Shown in pieces: positions 26,204 through 33,384 of a stretch of 59,328 nt of DNA. This DNA is from an uncultured Treponema sp. (lineage in GTDB: Bacteria > Spirochaetota > Spirochaetia > Treponematales > Treponemataceae), in NCBI GenBank assembly GCA_937923945.1, contig CALDWC010000028.1:1-59328 (forward strand), read 5' to 3'. The position numbers were made by a program, and so were the translations under genes. The notes under the pieces are model-generated. The model saw nothing but the letters and a program-made list of their open reading frames with translations, ran no database searches and was not told where the DNA came from. Each line of letters begins with the position of its first letter. Within the stretch, counting starts at the first letter, position 1.

Positions 26204-26593
26204 GTGAAAAATATCGGTATAGCGACCGGTCGACGAAAGACTTCGGTGGCACGTGTTTATATTCGCAACGGAAAAGGCGAATTAAAAGTAAATGACAAGG
26301 ATATCAATAGCTATTTTTCAACTTCGGAGCAAGTTCAAATGGCTAAAAAACCGCTTTTGGTTACCGACAGCGATAACAAATATGACATTTTGATTACGGT
26401 GTCCGGCGGCGGATTAACCGGGCAAGCCGGTGCCTGTGCACATGGACTCGCTCGAGCGTTGGCGCAAGTTGATGCGGCAAATCATCCGGTGTTAAAAGCG
26501 AACGGCTTACTCACGAGAGATTCGCGCATGGTTGAACGCAAAAAATACGGTCAACGCGGTGCACGTCGACGCTTCCAATTCAGTAAACGTTAG
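26204..26593 (+). CDS. rpsI: 30S ribosomal protein S9
   Basis: A 129-residue protein with ATGRRKTSVARVY at the start and the C-terminal LTRDSRMVERKKYGQRGARRRFQFSKR, whose final Lys/Arg contacts P-site tRNA. The start is GTG with AAGGAG upstream. A terminator follows. Confidence 0.97.
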   Translation: MKNIGIATGRRKTSVARVYIRNGKGELKVNDKDINSYFSTSEQVQMAKKPLLVTDSDNKYDILITVSGGGLTGQAGACAHGLARALAQVDAANHPVLKANGLLTRDSRMVERKKYGQRGARRRFQFSKR

Positions 26594-26612
26594 TCAGTTT
26601 TGCGATTCTTGT

Positions 26613-26668
26613 ATTCTGCAAAAGCTTTTTATTAATCTCCTTATTTTAAGTTTTTGCAGAATTTTTTA
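26613..26668 (+). terminator. Terminator of rplM-rpsI
   Basis: ATTCTGCAAAA pairs with TTTTGCAGAAT across a 28-nt loop, followed by TTTTTATT. Confidence 0.75.
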
Positions 26669-26703
26669 TTACCGCCTTTGTAACTTTCCGATATATTATC
26701 ATC

Positions 26704-27363
26704 ATGAATCACCCCGATTTCGAATCAGACAACGTATTTTTTACCAACAGTGATGCCGTTTTTGTTACGGGCTTAGAAGAAAATTTCAGTAAGGTATTGA
26801 AAATTATACTTTCCGACGGACGGATTTTTTATACTCGCTGGCAGTATATACATACGCCGCTTTCAATCGGTGACCGATTTTCAAATCTCCTTCTTGATAC
26901 ATTGTATCGGGCAAGTCGGATATATCTTGCGGAATGCAAGGCGATAAGTTTACTCAATTATGCGGAAAACTCTCGCTCTATGCTCGCCGTAAAGCTCACC
27001 AAAAAAGGCTTTGCACCGACGGAGTTTGAACCTGCGCTTGATTATCTTGAAGCGGAAAATTTTTTGAGTGATCGCCGTTTTGCCGAAAGCTGGGTGCGGA
27101 GCCGCTTAAAACGTCGAGTGGAAGGTCCGCTCGTTGTGCGGGGAAAACTCATGGAAAAAGGAATTTCGCGGCAGCTTGCCGACGAAGTTGTCAGCGCGTA
27201 TTTTGCCGAACTTGATGAAACCGCGCTTTGCGCTGTTGCTTTGGAAAAGCAGCTGCGAAAATGCGATGATAGCGAAAAAATTTTTCGACGTTTGCAGCGT
27301 TCCGGTTTTTCTTATCGCTGCATACAAGCGGCGTGGAAAAACTTGCAAGAAGTGTCGATATAA
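26704..27363 (+). CDS. recX: RecX-family regulatory protein
   Basis: RecX modulates RecA filaments. The 219-residue protein has the three-helix RecX repeats: LLNYAENSRSMLAVKLTKKGF, ALDYLEAENFLSDRRFAESWVRSRLK, and VRGKLMEKGISRQLADEVVSAY. The first 75 residues are a less conserved extension common in spirochetes. There is no Shine-Dalgarno. TATATT ends 6 nt before the ATG, with TTACCG 17 bp further up, suggesting a leaderless mRNA. recA is not in the window. Confidence 0.85.
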   Translation: MNHPDFESDNVFFTNSDAVFVTGLEENFSKVLKIILSDGRIFYTRWQYIHTPLSIGDRFSNLLLDTLYRASRIYLAECKAISLLNYAENSRSMLAVKLTKKGFAPTEFEPALDYLEAENFLSDRRFAESWVRSRLKRRVEGPLVVRGKLMEKGISRQLADEVVSAYFAELDETALCAVALEKQLRKCDDSEKIFRRLQRSGFSYRCIQAAWKNLQEVSI

Positions 27364-27371
27364 TTTTTCTC

Positions 27372-27400
27372 TTGATATTTATATTAAGCGGTGCTATAAT
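27372..27400 (+). promoter_or_regulatory. Strong promoter before a 42-aa ORF
   Basis: TTGATA, 17-bp spacer, TATAAT, just past the recX stop. It reads into 27442-27570. Confidence 0.8.
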
Positions 27401-27441
27401 AAAATTACAATAAACCGGCGAACGAGGAGGTGGCTGCCGTT

Positions 27442-27570
27442 ATGAAGGACTTGTATTTAAGCTTTTTGAGGCGCCGCCTAAATTTCGCGGGGTGCAATAC
27501 TGATATAGCATTCTCTTTATTTTTCATTTATTCATTTTTATTTTCTTCTAACAAAACAAGCGGGGGATAA
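27442..27570 (+). CDS. 42-residue small membrane protein or leader ORF
   Basis: The ORF has the strong promoter 41 nt upstream and GAGGAGGT 9-10 nt before its ATG. The product starts basic (MKDLYLSFLRRRLNF) and then has a hydrophobic stretch (DIAFSLFFIYSFLFSS), as in small membrane peptides. The DNA also has GC-rich complementary segments (GTGGCTGCC, GGCGCCGCC), so the transcript may act as a structured RNA. The 210 bp between it and rsmI hold a MITE fragment and the rsmI promoter. No homolog recognised. Confidence 0.45.
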   Translation: MKDLYLSFLRRRLNFAGCNTDIAFSLFFIYSFLFSSNKTSGG

Positions 27571-27656
27571 TTGGAAATTGTAAACTAAGAATTATGTGGT
27601 TTTTGGGCTTAAATCAAAAAGCTAATGAGTTTTTGCAGCGCGCATAGAAAAACGCC

Positions 27657-27690
27657 GGTAAACGGTGTCAAGCCTTTAATCAGCGTTTCT
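27657..27690 (-). mobile_element. MITE fragment (outer hairpin)
   Basis: GTAAACGGTGTCAAGCCTTT, then AATCAGCGTTTCT, followed by TAAA. This is the inverted outer hairpin, with its other arm eroded (CGCCG). It lies between the small ORF and rsmI. Confidence 0.65.
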
Positions 27691-27744
27691 TAAAGGCGTA
27701 TGCCAAGAATTCGAGATAGATTTAACGTGATGAAATGCGGGCAC

Positions 27745-27773
27745 TTGATTTTTCCGTAATCTGAAATTATAAT
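27745..27773 (+). promoter_or_regulatory. Promoter of rsmI, near-leaderless
   Basis: TTGATT, 17-bp spacer, TATAAT, then 7 nt to the ATG. Confidence 0.8.
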
Positions 27774-27780
27774 AGAAAAC

Positions 27781-28482
27781 ATGGGCGAGTTATTTATGGT
27801 CGCAACACCGATCGGCAATTTGAAGGACATAACGATTCGGGCGATTGAAACCCTCAAAGCATGCGATGTAATTGCTTGTGAAGATACGCGGCACACCCGC
27901 ATTTTGCTGCAGGAATACGGCATCGAAAAGCGGCTGATTTCTTGCCGTGCCAGAAACGAAACGGAAGCTTCGGAAAAAATTGTCGCCCTGCTTGACAAAG
28001 GGGAGCGGGTTGCTTATGTCAGCGACGCGGGAACCCCCGGAGTCAGCGATCCGGGAAGCATTGTTGCGGCAAAGGCGCGGAACGCGGGACATCGGGTCAC
28101 GGCAATTCCCGGCGTATCGGCGTTAACCGCTCTCATCAGCGTGTGCGGCTTGCCGTTCCGTTCGGTATTATTTGAAGGTTTTTTACCTCAAAAAGGTCTC
28201 AAACGTCAAAAAAGACTTTTTGAAATTTTAAGTACCGGAACGGCTTGCGTGCTCTACGAATCGCCGTACCGCATCGTAAAATTATTTGAAGAATTATGCG
28301 AAGTTGAAAAACAGTTGGGGCTTGACAAAGCCGAAAAAAAATTGCATGCTATAGTAGGGCGTGAGCTGACTAAAATACATGAAGAACTGATTACCGGAAC
28401 GGTTCAGGAAATTTTACAAAAATTGCAATCCGAAACGACGGTAAAGGGTGAGTTTTGTATTTTTGTTACGATTAGTGCTTAA
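27781..28482 (+). CDS. rsmI: 16S rRNA (cytidine1402-2'-O)-methyltransferase
   Basis: RsmI methylates the ribose of C1402 in the decoding site, using SAM. The 233-residue protein has the family motifs FMVATPIGNLKDIT, VIACEDTRHTRILL, YVSDAGTPGVSDPGS and PGVSALTALISVCGLPF. No Shine-Dalgarno; the start rests on a -10 box 7 nt upstream. Confidence 0.96.
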   Translation: MGELFMVATPIGNLKDITIRAIETLKACDVIACEDTRHTRILLQEYGIEKRLISCRARNETEASEKIVALLDKGERVAYVSDAGTPGVSDPGSIVAAKARNAGHRVTAIPGVSALTALISVCGLPFRSVLFEGFLPQKGLKRQKRLFEILSTGTACVLYESPYRIVKLFEELCEVEKQLGLDKAEKKLHAIVGRELTKIHEELITGTVQEILQKLQSETTVKGEFCIFVTISA

Positions 28483-28527
28483 TTTTTTTCGTGCGGTGTC
28501 GATAATGGACACAAGGAAGGCAAAAAA

Positions 28528-28803
28528 ATGATGATAGATAAATTAAAAGGAATTAATCCTGTTGAAAGCACTCAAAAAAAGAGTCCTATTCAGCAAGTAT
28601 ATCATGTAAACGATAAAGATTCAATAACTATTTCTGCGGAATCGCAGCGTCTTTCGGAAGCATATTTAGCAAAAAAAATAGCGATGGAAGCGCCCGATAT
28701 CCGTGAAGACAAGGTTGAAGAAGTCCGCCGTAAACTAGAAGATCCGACATATATTAAAAAAGCGATTGAAGAAATTGCAAATAGAATTTTAGCTTCAGAG
28801 TAG
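28528..28803 (+). CDS. flgM: FlgM-like anti-sigma-28 factor
   Basis: A 91-residue protein with the FlgM layout: a disordered N-terminus (INPVESTQKKSPIQQVYHV), DSITISAESQRLSEAYLAKK, and the C-terminal sigma-binding part DIREDKVEEVRRKLEDPTYIKKAIEEIANRIL. FlgM holds the flagellar sigma factor FliA until the hook is complete. AAGGAAGG precedes the ATG. The adjacent gene is an Fe-ADH-like protein, not a flagellar gene. The call is from pattern, not alignment. Confidence 0.7.
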   Translation: MMIDKLKGINPVESTQKKSPIQQVYHVNDKDSITISAESQRLSEAYLAKKIAMEAPDIREDKVEEVRRKLEDPTYIKKAIEEIANRILASE

Positions 28804-28834
28804 AATTCAAGCAGCTTCGTTTACAAGGTTGAAA

Positions 28835-29986
28835 ATGGCAAATTTTGATTTTTCTCTATCATCAGACATCGTTTTAGGCAGTTATTCATTGGCGCGTATC
28901 GGCGAAAGAATAGCGGCTTTCAGCAATAAAGTGATGCTCATAACCGATCCTGTGTTAAAACCGTCCGGTCTTATTCAAAAGGTGCAAAAAGCCTTGGAAG
29001 ATCGGGACGTAGCCGTTTTTACCTTTGATGACATTGTGCAAAATCCGAGTTCCGACATCATTGAGCGAACACTCAAATTAGCACGCGGCGCAAAAGTTGA
29101 CGGCATTATCGGTATGGGCGGTATGACGCTCTGTTCAATTGCCCGCGCAACGGCAAGTCTCTACCATGAAGAACGCACCGTCTACGATTTTTTTGAAGGA
29201 CAGGAACCGAAAACAGAGCCCCTTCCGCTGTTCCAGATTCCGACCACTTGCCGTGATCCTTTTTTATGTATGAAAGTTTCACCGATAACGGATGCGCGAA
29301 ATCGTAATACGAAGCTTTTAAAATTGCAGGATAACCTTGGTTCTCTCATTGTATTTGACCCGAATGTGTATTCGGGTATTCCGAAAAACAGTTTAACGTC
29401 GATGGTCTTTGCCGGTGTTGGAGCCGCCTTTGAAGGGTATATTTCAACAAAGACAAACTTTTTTTCTCAAACAGCTTTAAAAAAAGCGATTGAGTTATTT
29501 TTATTGACGGTCAACAAGCAAAAAGAAAAAATGATCGGCACTTCCGTTGAACAAGTCCTCGCGGAAGCTGCTTGCCTCACCGCGTTGGGGCTTTCGTCGT
29601 CTTCACCGGGGTTGGGAACGGCTCTTTCAATCGCAACCAGCAGTCGATACGATATTTCTTCATCGCTCGTTGCCTCGATTTTGTTCCCGTACATTCTCTC
29701 CGATGCGATTAAGTCAAACCTTGACAAAGTCGTTGATGTTGCGAAAATGCTTGAAACGGAATTGGTTGACGAAACCGATTTATTGGCAAAAGCGGAAGCC
29801 GGTGTTATCGAAGTACGTCGCCAGCTTTCCGTTGCAAATTTGCCGATGCGGCTCAAGGATATTGAACTGACGATTGAATCACTGGTGCCGGTTGCTCAAG
29901 ATGCAGCGTCGTTAAGTTTTATCAGCTATTTACCGCGTCCTCTTTCCAGCAGCGGAATTTTCGAGCTGATCAAAGAAGCGTATTAA
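28835..29986 (+). CDS. Iron-ADH-fold protein without metal ligands
   Basis: The 383-residue protein has the iron-containing alcohol dehydrogenase fold: SDIVLGSYSLARIGERI, VDGIIGMGGMTLCSIARA (where the nucleotide loop GGGS is usual), FQIPTTCRDPFLCMKVSPI and FDPNVYSGIPKNSLTSMVFAGVGAAFEGYIS. The metal-binding Asp and His of the usual AGxDAxxHAxE segment are replaced (AGVGAAFEGY). The later His positions fall in Ser-rich sequence (LGLSSSSPGLG, YDISSSLV). So a metal-dependent dehydrogenase reaction is unlikely. It follows the FlgM-like gene by 31 nt. Function unknown. Confidence 0.75.
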   Translation: MANFDFSLSSDIVLGSYSLARIGERIAAFSNKVMLITDPVLKPSGLIQKVQKALEDRDVAVFTFDDIVQNPSSDIIERTLKLARGAKVDGIIGMGGMTLCSIARATASLYHEERTVYDFFEGQEPKTEPLPLFQIPTTCRDPFLCMKVSPITDARNRNTKLLKLQDNLGSLIVFDPNVYSGIPKNSLTSMVFAGVGAAFEGYISTKTNFFSQTALKKAIELFLLTVNKQKEKMIGTSVEQVLAEAACLTALGLSSSSPGLGTALSIATSSRYDISSSLVASILFPYILSDAIKSNLDKVVDVAKMLETELVDETDLLAKAEAGVIEVRRQLSVANLPMRLKDIELTIESLVPVAQDAASLSFISYLPRPLSSSGIFELIKEAY

Positions 29987-30009
29987 AAAAAGCAGTTTAT
30001 TTAAAACGA

Positions 30010-30039
30010 AAGCTCTAAACTTTCCTGCGTTTAGAGCTT
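30010..30039 (+). terminator. Hairpin after the Fe-ADH-like gene
   Basis: AAGCTCTAAAC with its perfect complement GTTTAGAGCTT around an 8-nt loop, 23 bp after the stop. No T tract follows. Confidence 0.5.
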
Positions 30040-30096
30040 AGTTGCCTCATATTTTTTCAATCACGGAAAGCTCTTCAGTAGCTTCCGGGGCATTAA

Positions 30097-30139
30097 GGAA
30101 ATGCTATTAAACGGCTTCAAGCCTTTAATCAGCGTTTCC
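30097..30139 (-). mobile_element. 43-bp single-hairpin MITE
   Basis: Only the outer hairpin is present: GGAAATGCTATTAAACGGC, then TTCAAGCC and TTTAATCAGCGTTTCC. Flanks are TTAA and GTAA, a 3-of-4 match for a target duplication. The LRR frame runs into it and stops inside (CGC-TGA). Confidence 0.7.
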
Positions 30140-30862
30140 GTAAGCGACGGTGTTTTTTTGTGAGAGAGATTTTAATAATGCCGGCTGATACATCAAGACC
30201 GGTAATACTATTAATGCCGCACCAAAGCAGCGTGAGTTCTTTTTGATTTTTTAGATCAAGTTCCGGCAACCGATTGTTATGGAGGCACTGATTAATTCAA
30301 TCGAGAATTAATCAGTGCCCACCTTTAAAATCTATTGTTTCGTAAATGTTCAGAATCTACCTTATTATACTGAACATTGAGAAAGAATAAGGAAACGCTG
30401 TTAAACGGCGTCAAGCCTTTAATCAGCGTTTCCTTATAGCACTACAGACGTTTCAGCTTTTTATTTTGTGTGAGATCAAGTTCCGAAATACCGTTACCTG
30501 CACAATATAAAACTTCAAGCTTCGGTGCGTTGCGTACATCAAGAGTCGCTTACCGCTTTGTTGTCTTTTATATCAAATTCACGAATGTCGCCTCGAAACG
30601 TAAGCGTAGTTTCTTGAGTGGTCACTTTTTGCATCGATTTTTCTTCGCAAAACTTACGAACTTCGTCCGTTCCTGCAATTTTCTGCGTTTCAGAGCCATG
30701 CACCTCAACGGCGTTTCCGTGAGCCGTTTTAATCCGAGCCTGCAGTTTGGTTCCTTCCGAAACATGGATGACAATTGATGCGGAATCCGCTTGTGCCTGT
30801 TCGGTTACACAACCGGTAAAAATCAGTATTATACTTCCCATGATTCCAATAATTTTTTTCAT
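30129..30862 (-). pseudogene. LRR lipoprotein broken by a MITE, a frameshift and a nonsense codon
   Basis: From the ATG at 30862 (GGAGGAAATT upstream) the frame encodes a lipoprotein signal (IIGIMGSIILIFTGC) and about 95 further residues, stopping at 30539. One base out of frame, LRR sequence continues (LDVRNAPKLEVLYCAGNG, ISELDLTQNKKLKRL) to a TAG. Then comes the MITE at 30281-30433. Beyond it the LRR resumes (NNRLPELDLKNQKELTLLWC, INSITGLDVS) and ends in the second MITE at 30129. The 21-residue spacing is that of treponemal BspA-like repeats. Three separate lesions make it a pseudogene. Confidence 0.8.
30281..30433 (-). mobile_element. Full-length MITE inserted in an LRR gene, TTAT duplication
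   Basis: All three hairpins are present in inverse orientation, from GGAGGCACTG to CAGCGTTTCC. TTAT occurs at 30277-30280 and 30434-30437. Removing the element and one TTAT joins the LRR reading on both sides in frame (TGC-TAT-AAC-AAT-CGG, Cys-Tyr-Asn-Asn-Arg) and restores the 21-residue repeat length. Confidence 0.93.
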
Positions 30863-30990
30863 AATTTCCTCCTCCAAAAATAATTATTGAAGCATCTCTA
30901 AAAATTGCGATTTCATAAATGCCGTTAGACTGTACTTTATAAAAAGTATTTTGTCAAAAATTTTTAAAACGGCACTCTGCAAGCAAAAAC

Positions 30991-31018
30991 TTGAAAATTT
31001 TTTTTGAAGTACTATAAT
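30991..31018 (+). promoter_or_regulatory. Promoter of the 31037 lipoprotein gene
   Basis: TTGAAA, 16-bp spacer, TATAAT; GAGG lies 5-6 nt before the ATG. Confidence 0.75.
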
Positions 31019-31036
31019 GATGAAAAAGAGGTTTTT

Positions 31037-31912
31037 ATGAAATATAACAGAAATTTTGTTTTAGCGGTTTGCACTTTATTCGCAATCTTTGGATTTATGA
31101 CGGGCTGCACAAGCACGCCCGGTATAAAAAGAACGCCAGCTGCATCGTTTGAAGGAAAATATGAGGGCATTTTCACAGGCGATTTTGCCGGAACGTGGAA
31201 TATGATGATAACGGCGGATGGAAATCTCATCGGCACGTTGACGGATGCAAACGGAACGGCATTCGATATAAATGGAACGATTGAAAAATCCGGTGCGTTT
31301 ACCGCTTCGGCAGCCGAACTGAACTTGTCGGGCAAAATCTACAAAACAACCGGATCGGCACTGTACGGTTCGCTTTCAAGCGGAGCGAAAAAAGCGGAGT
31401 TAGCCGGCTATCAAAGCTCAAAAGATATTGCAGCCGATTCCGACGCCGTCAATACACAACTCTTTAATACCGTATGGGAGGCGAAAACAGCGGAAATTTC
31501 AATGGCGGGAATGTCGCAGAAAGCGGAATATCCCATTTCGTTGACCGGGGATAAAAACGAAAAATTATATTTGTACTATCTTTTTCAAGAAAACAATGAA
31601 ATTTATTCAGCCACAAAAGGTGAAAATTTTTCCGGAAATATTTCATCATTTAACGGGCTGCATAAAGTAAAGTCGGTTTTTAAAACCGCAGGTGATAAAA
31701 TTATCATGATTGCCGAGTCAACACCCGGAATCAAAACAACAGTAATCGCTTCATTTACGATTACTGACGGCAGCATCTTAACCATCAACGGCACTACTTT
31801 TATAAATATAGAAGGTTCCGTTCAAACTGCTGCGGCAAAGCAGATTTTTACAAAAACAACACAGCCGATAATCAGCGAAATTAAAAACGCTGAAGATTTG
31901 CACGGCCGATAA
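31037..31912 (+). CDS. Putative lipoprotein
   Basis: A 291-residue protein with a lipoprotein signal (LAVCTLFAIFGFMTGC). The mature part starts with a Gly-rich beta section (FEGKYEGIFTGDFAGTWNMM, ITADGNLIGTLTDANGTAFD) that looks like a small beta-barrel or sandwich seen in other treponemal lipoproteins. A C-terminal region (NTVWEAKTAEISMAGMSQKA) resembles the first strand of lipocalin-like META/DUF domains. Surface or periplasmic role unknown. It has its own promoter. Confidence 0.75.
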   Translation: MKYNRNFVLAVCTLFAIFGFMTGCTSTPGIKRTPAASFEGKYEGIFTGDFAGTWNMMITADGNLIGTLTDANGTAFDINGTIEKSGAFTASAAELNLSGKIYKTTGSALYGSLSSGAKKAELAGYQSSKDIAADSDAVNTQLFNTVWEAKTAEISMAGMSQKAEYPISLTGDKNEKLYLYYLFQENNEIYSATKGENFSGNISSFNGLHKVKSVFKTAGDKIIMIAESTPGIKTTVIASFTITDGSILTINGTTFINIEGSVQTAAAKQIFTKTTQPIISEIKNAEDLHGR

Positions 31913-32005
31913 AACTTGTTAATGTTTTTCATACTTTTACCGACAATAAAGAATGAGAAGTTTTCCGTAGTTAAAAAACTCACGGAAAAGTTCAGGGAGT
32001 AAAAG

Positions 32006-33253
32006 ATGAAACGAATCAGCACGAACATTCAGTTTAATGACAGCAACTACGCATTGCGCAATCAGGAAGTGCGTTTGCAAAACGCAAACAACAAGATGCA
32101 ATCGCAAATGAAAATTCAAGCCTTACGCGATGATCCGATTGCGGCAGGTCATGCAGTTCGTTATCAGTCGTTTTTAACTCGATTGGAACGGTTTGAAAAA
32201 AATGCACAAACGCTCAATGATCAGTATCGCATTGCCGAAGGACACATGACCGGTTCTTTGGATGTAATCCAGCGTCTGCGGGAACTTTCCGTACAGGCGG
32301 CACACGGTACCTATACCCCTGATGATTTAAAAAAAATGGCACCCGAAGTTGATGAGCTTTTAAAAGAGTTGGTACAGAATGCGAATGCGGTTGGCGCCGA
32401 CGGGGTCCGCGTTTTTTCCGGTACCAAAAGTTTTACCGAACCTTTTGAAATTGTAATGGGACCTTCCGCCGACGGATTTAGCGAGTCGGTTATTCAAGAA
32501 GTTCGATACAATGGCGCGCTTGATTCAAAAACTGTTGAAATCGATGAGCGAGCTTTTACCCCGGCAGATACCGCGGGCAATAAAGTTTTTTGGGCGGAGC
32601 GGCAGAACCTTTTTTCGGAAACCGATGCCCGAAACTTTTTGGTTAAAGCGGACACCTCAATTGAAGTTGACGGCGTCAAAGTTGATTTAATTGCGGGCGA
32701 CAATGTGTACGCGGTGATGGCAAAAATCAACAATTCAGGGGCAGCCGTAAAAGCGTACTTGGATCCGGTTACGAATGGTTTAAATTTGGAAACAACGGAT
32801 GCGCATCAGCTGTGGCTTCGAGACAACGACGAAAATACCGTATTAACGGAGCTGGGTTTGGTAAAACCGGATCAGCGTCCGCCGTACAACTTGGCAAACT
32901 CCGTACGCGTTTCGGGCGGCTCTATTTTCGATGCGGTTATTGCAATGCGAAACGCCTTGGTTACCGGCGATCAGGAATCGCTCGGCGGTAAGATACTCGG
33001 AACGTTGGATGCGGGCATTGATAACTTGACAACGCGAATCAGTCAAACAGGTGCCCGATACGAGCGCGGCGAAAAAGTACTCGCCCGCCTCGGCACACAA
33101 AACTTGAATGTAACGAACGCACTTTCACGGGAAGCCGACTTGGATATTACCGAAGCAATTACCGAACTGAAACGTTTTGAAAATACGCATAACGCAAGTT
33201 TGAGCGTTTTAGGAAGATTATACAAAGACACGCTTTTGAATTACCTCCGATAA
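32006..33253 (+). CDS. flgL: Flagellar hook-filament junction protein FlgL
   Basis: A 415-residue flagellin-like protein that joins hook to filament. The N-terminal helix is MKRISTNIQFNDSNYALRNQ, then LRDDPIAAGHAVRYQSFL, and the C-terminal helix includes DLDITEAITELKRFENTHNASL with a final LYKDTLLNYLR. It has the central domain expected of FlgL rather than FlaB. AGGGAGT precedes the ATG. flgK, normally just upstream, and fliW/csrA, often downstream in treponemes, are absent here, so the gene stands alone with its own terminator. Confidence 0.92.
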   Translation: MKRISTNIQFNDSNYALRNQEVRLQNANNKMQSQMKIQALRDDPIAAGHAVRYQSFLTRLERFEKNAQTLNDQYRIAEGHMTGSLDVIQRLRELSVQAAHGTYTPDDLKKMAPEVDELLKELVQNANAVGADGVRVFSGTKSFTEPFEIVMGPSADGFSESVIQEVRYNGALDSKTVEIDERAFTPADTAGNKVFWAERQNLFSETDARNFLVKADTSIEVDGVKVDLIAGDNVYAVMAKINNSGAAVKAYLDPVTNGLNLETTDAHQLWLRDNDENTVLTELGLVKPDQRPPYNLANSVRVSGGSIFDAVIAMRNALVTGDQESLGGKILGTLDAGIDNLTTRISQTGARYERGEKVLARLGTQNLNVTNALSREADLDITEAITELKRFENTHNASLSVLGRLYKDTLLNYLR

Positions 33254-33270
33254 AAATACTATATTCCTAT

Positions 33271-33297
33271 GCCGGTACCTTTCGTACCGGCTTTTTT
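33271..33297 (+). terminator. Terminator of flgL
   Basis: GCCGGTAC, loop CTTTC, GTACCGGC, then six Ts; 18 bp after the stop. Confidence 0.92.
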
Positions 33298-33349
33298 AAC
33301 AAATACAGGTTCAAAGAGCCGCAGCGTTTATCAAATCTATTTACTACCC

Positions 33350-33378
33350 TTGCAGCAAAAGCGTATTTTCGGTATTAT
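33350..33378 (+). promoter_or_regulatory. Promoter of uvrA, leaderless spacing
   Basis: TTGCAG, 17-bp spacer, TATTAT, then 6 nt (GAGCGT) to the ATG. Confidence 0.75.
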
Positions 33379-33384
33379 GAGCGT

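Noticed and set aside
27372..27570. SRP RNA, 6S RNA or tmRNA in the recX-rsmI interval
   Set aside because: I saw none of the conserved SRP tetraloop segments, the 6S bubble or a tRNA-like end. The region is better described as promoter plus short ORF.
30888..30930. GCATCTCTAAAA resembling part of the long MITE insert
   Set aside because: Only about 12 bases match and no neighbouring element sequence is present; likely chance.
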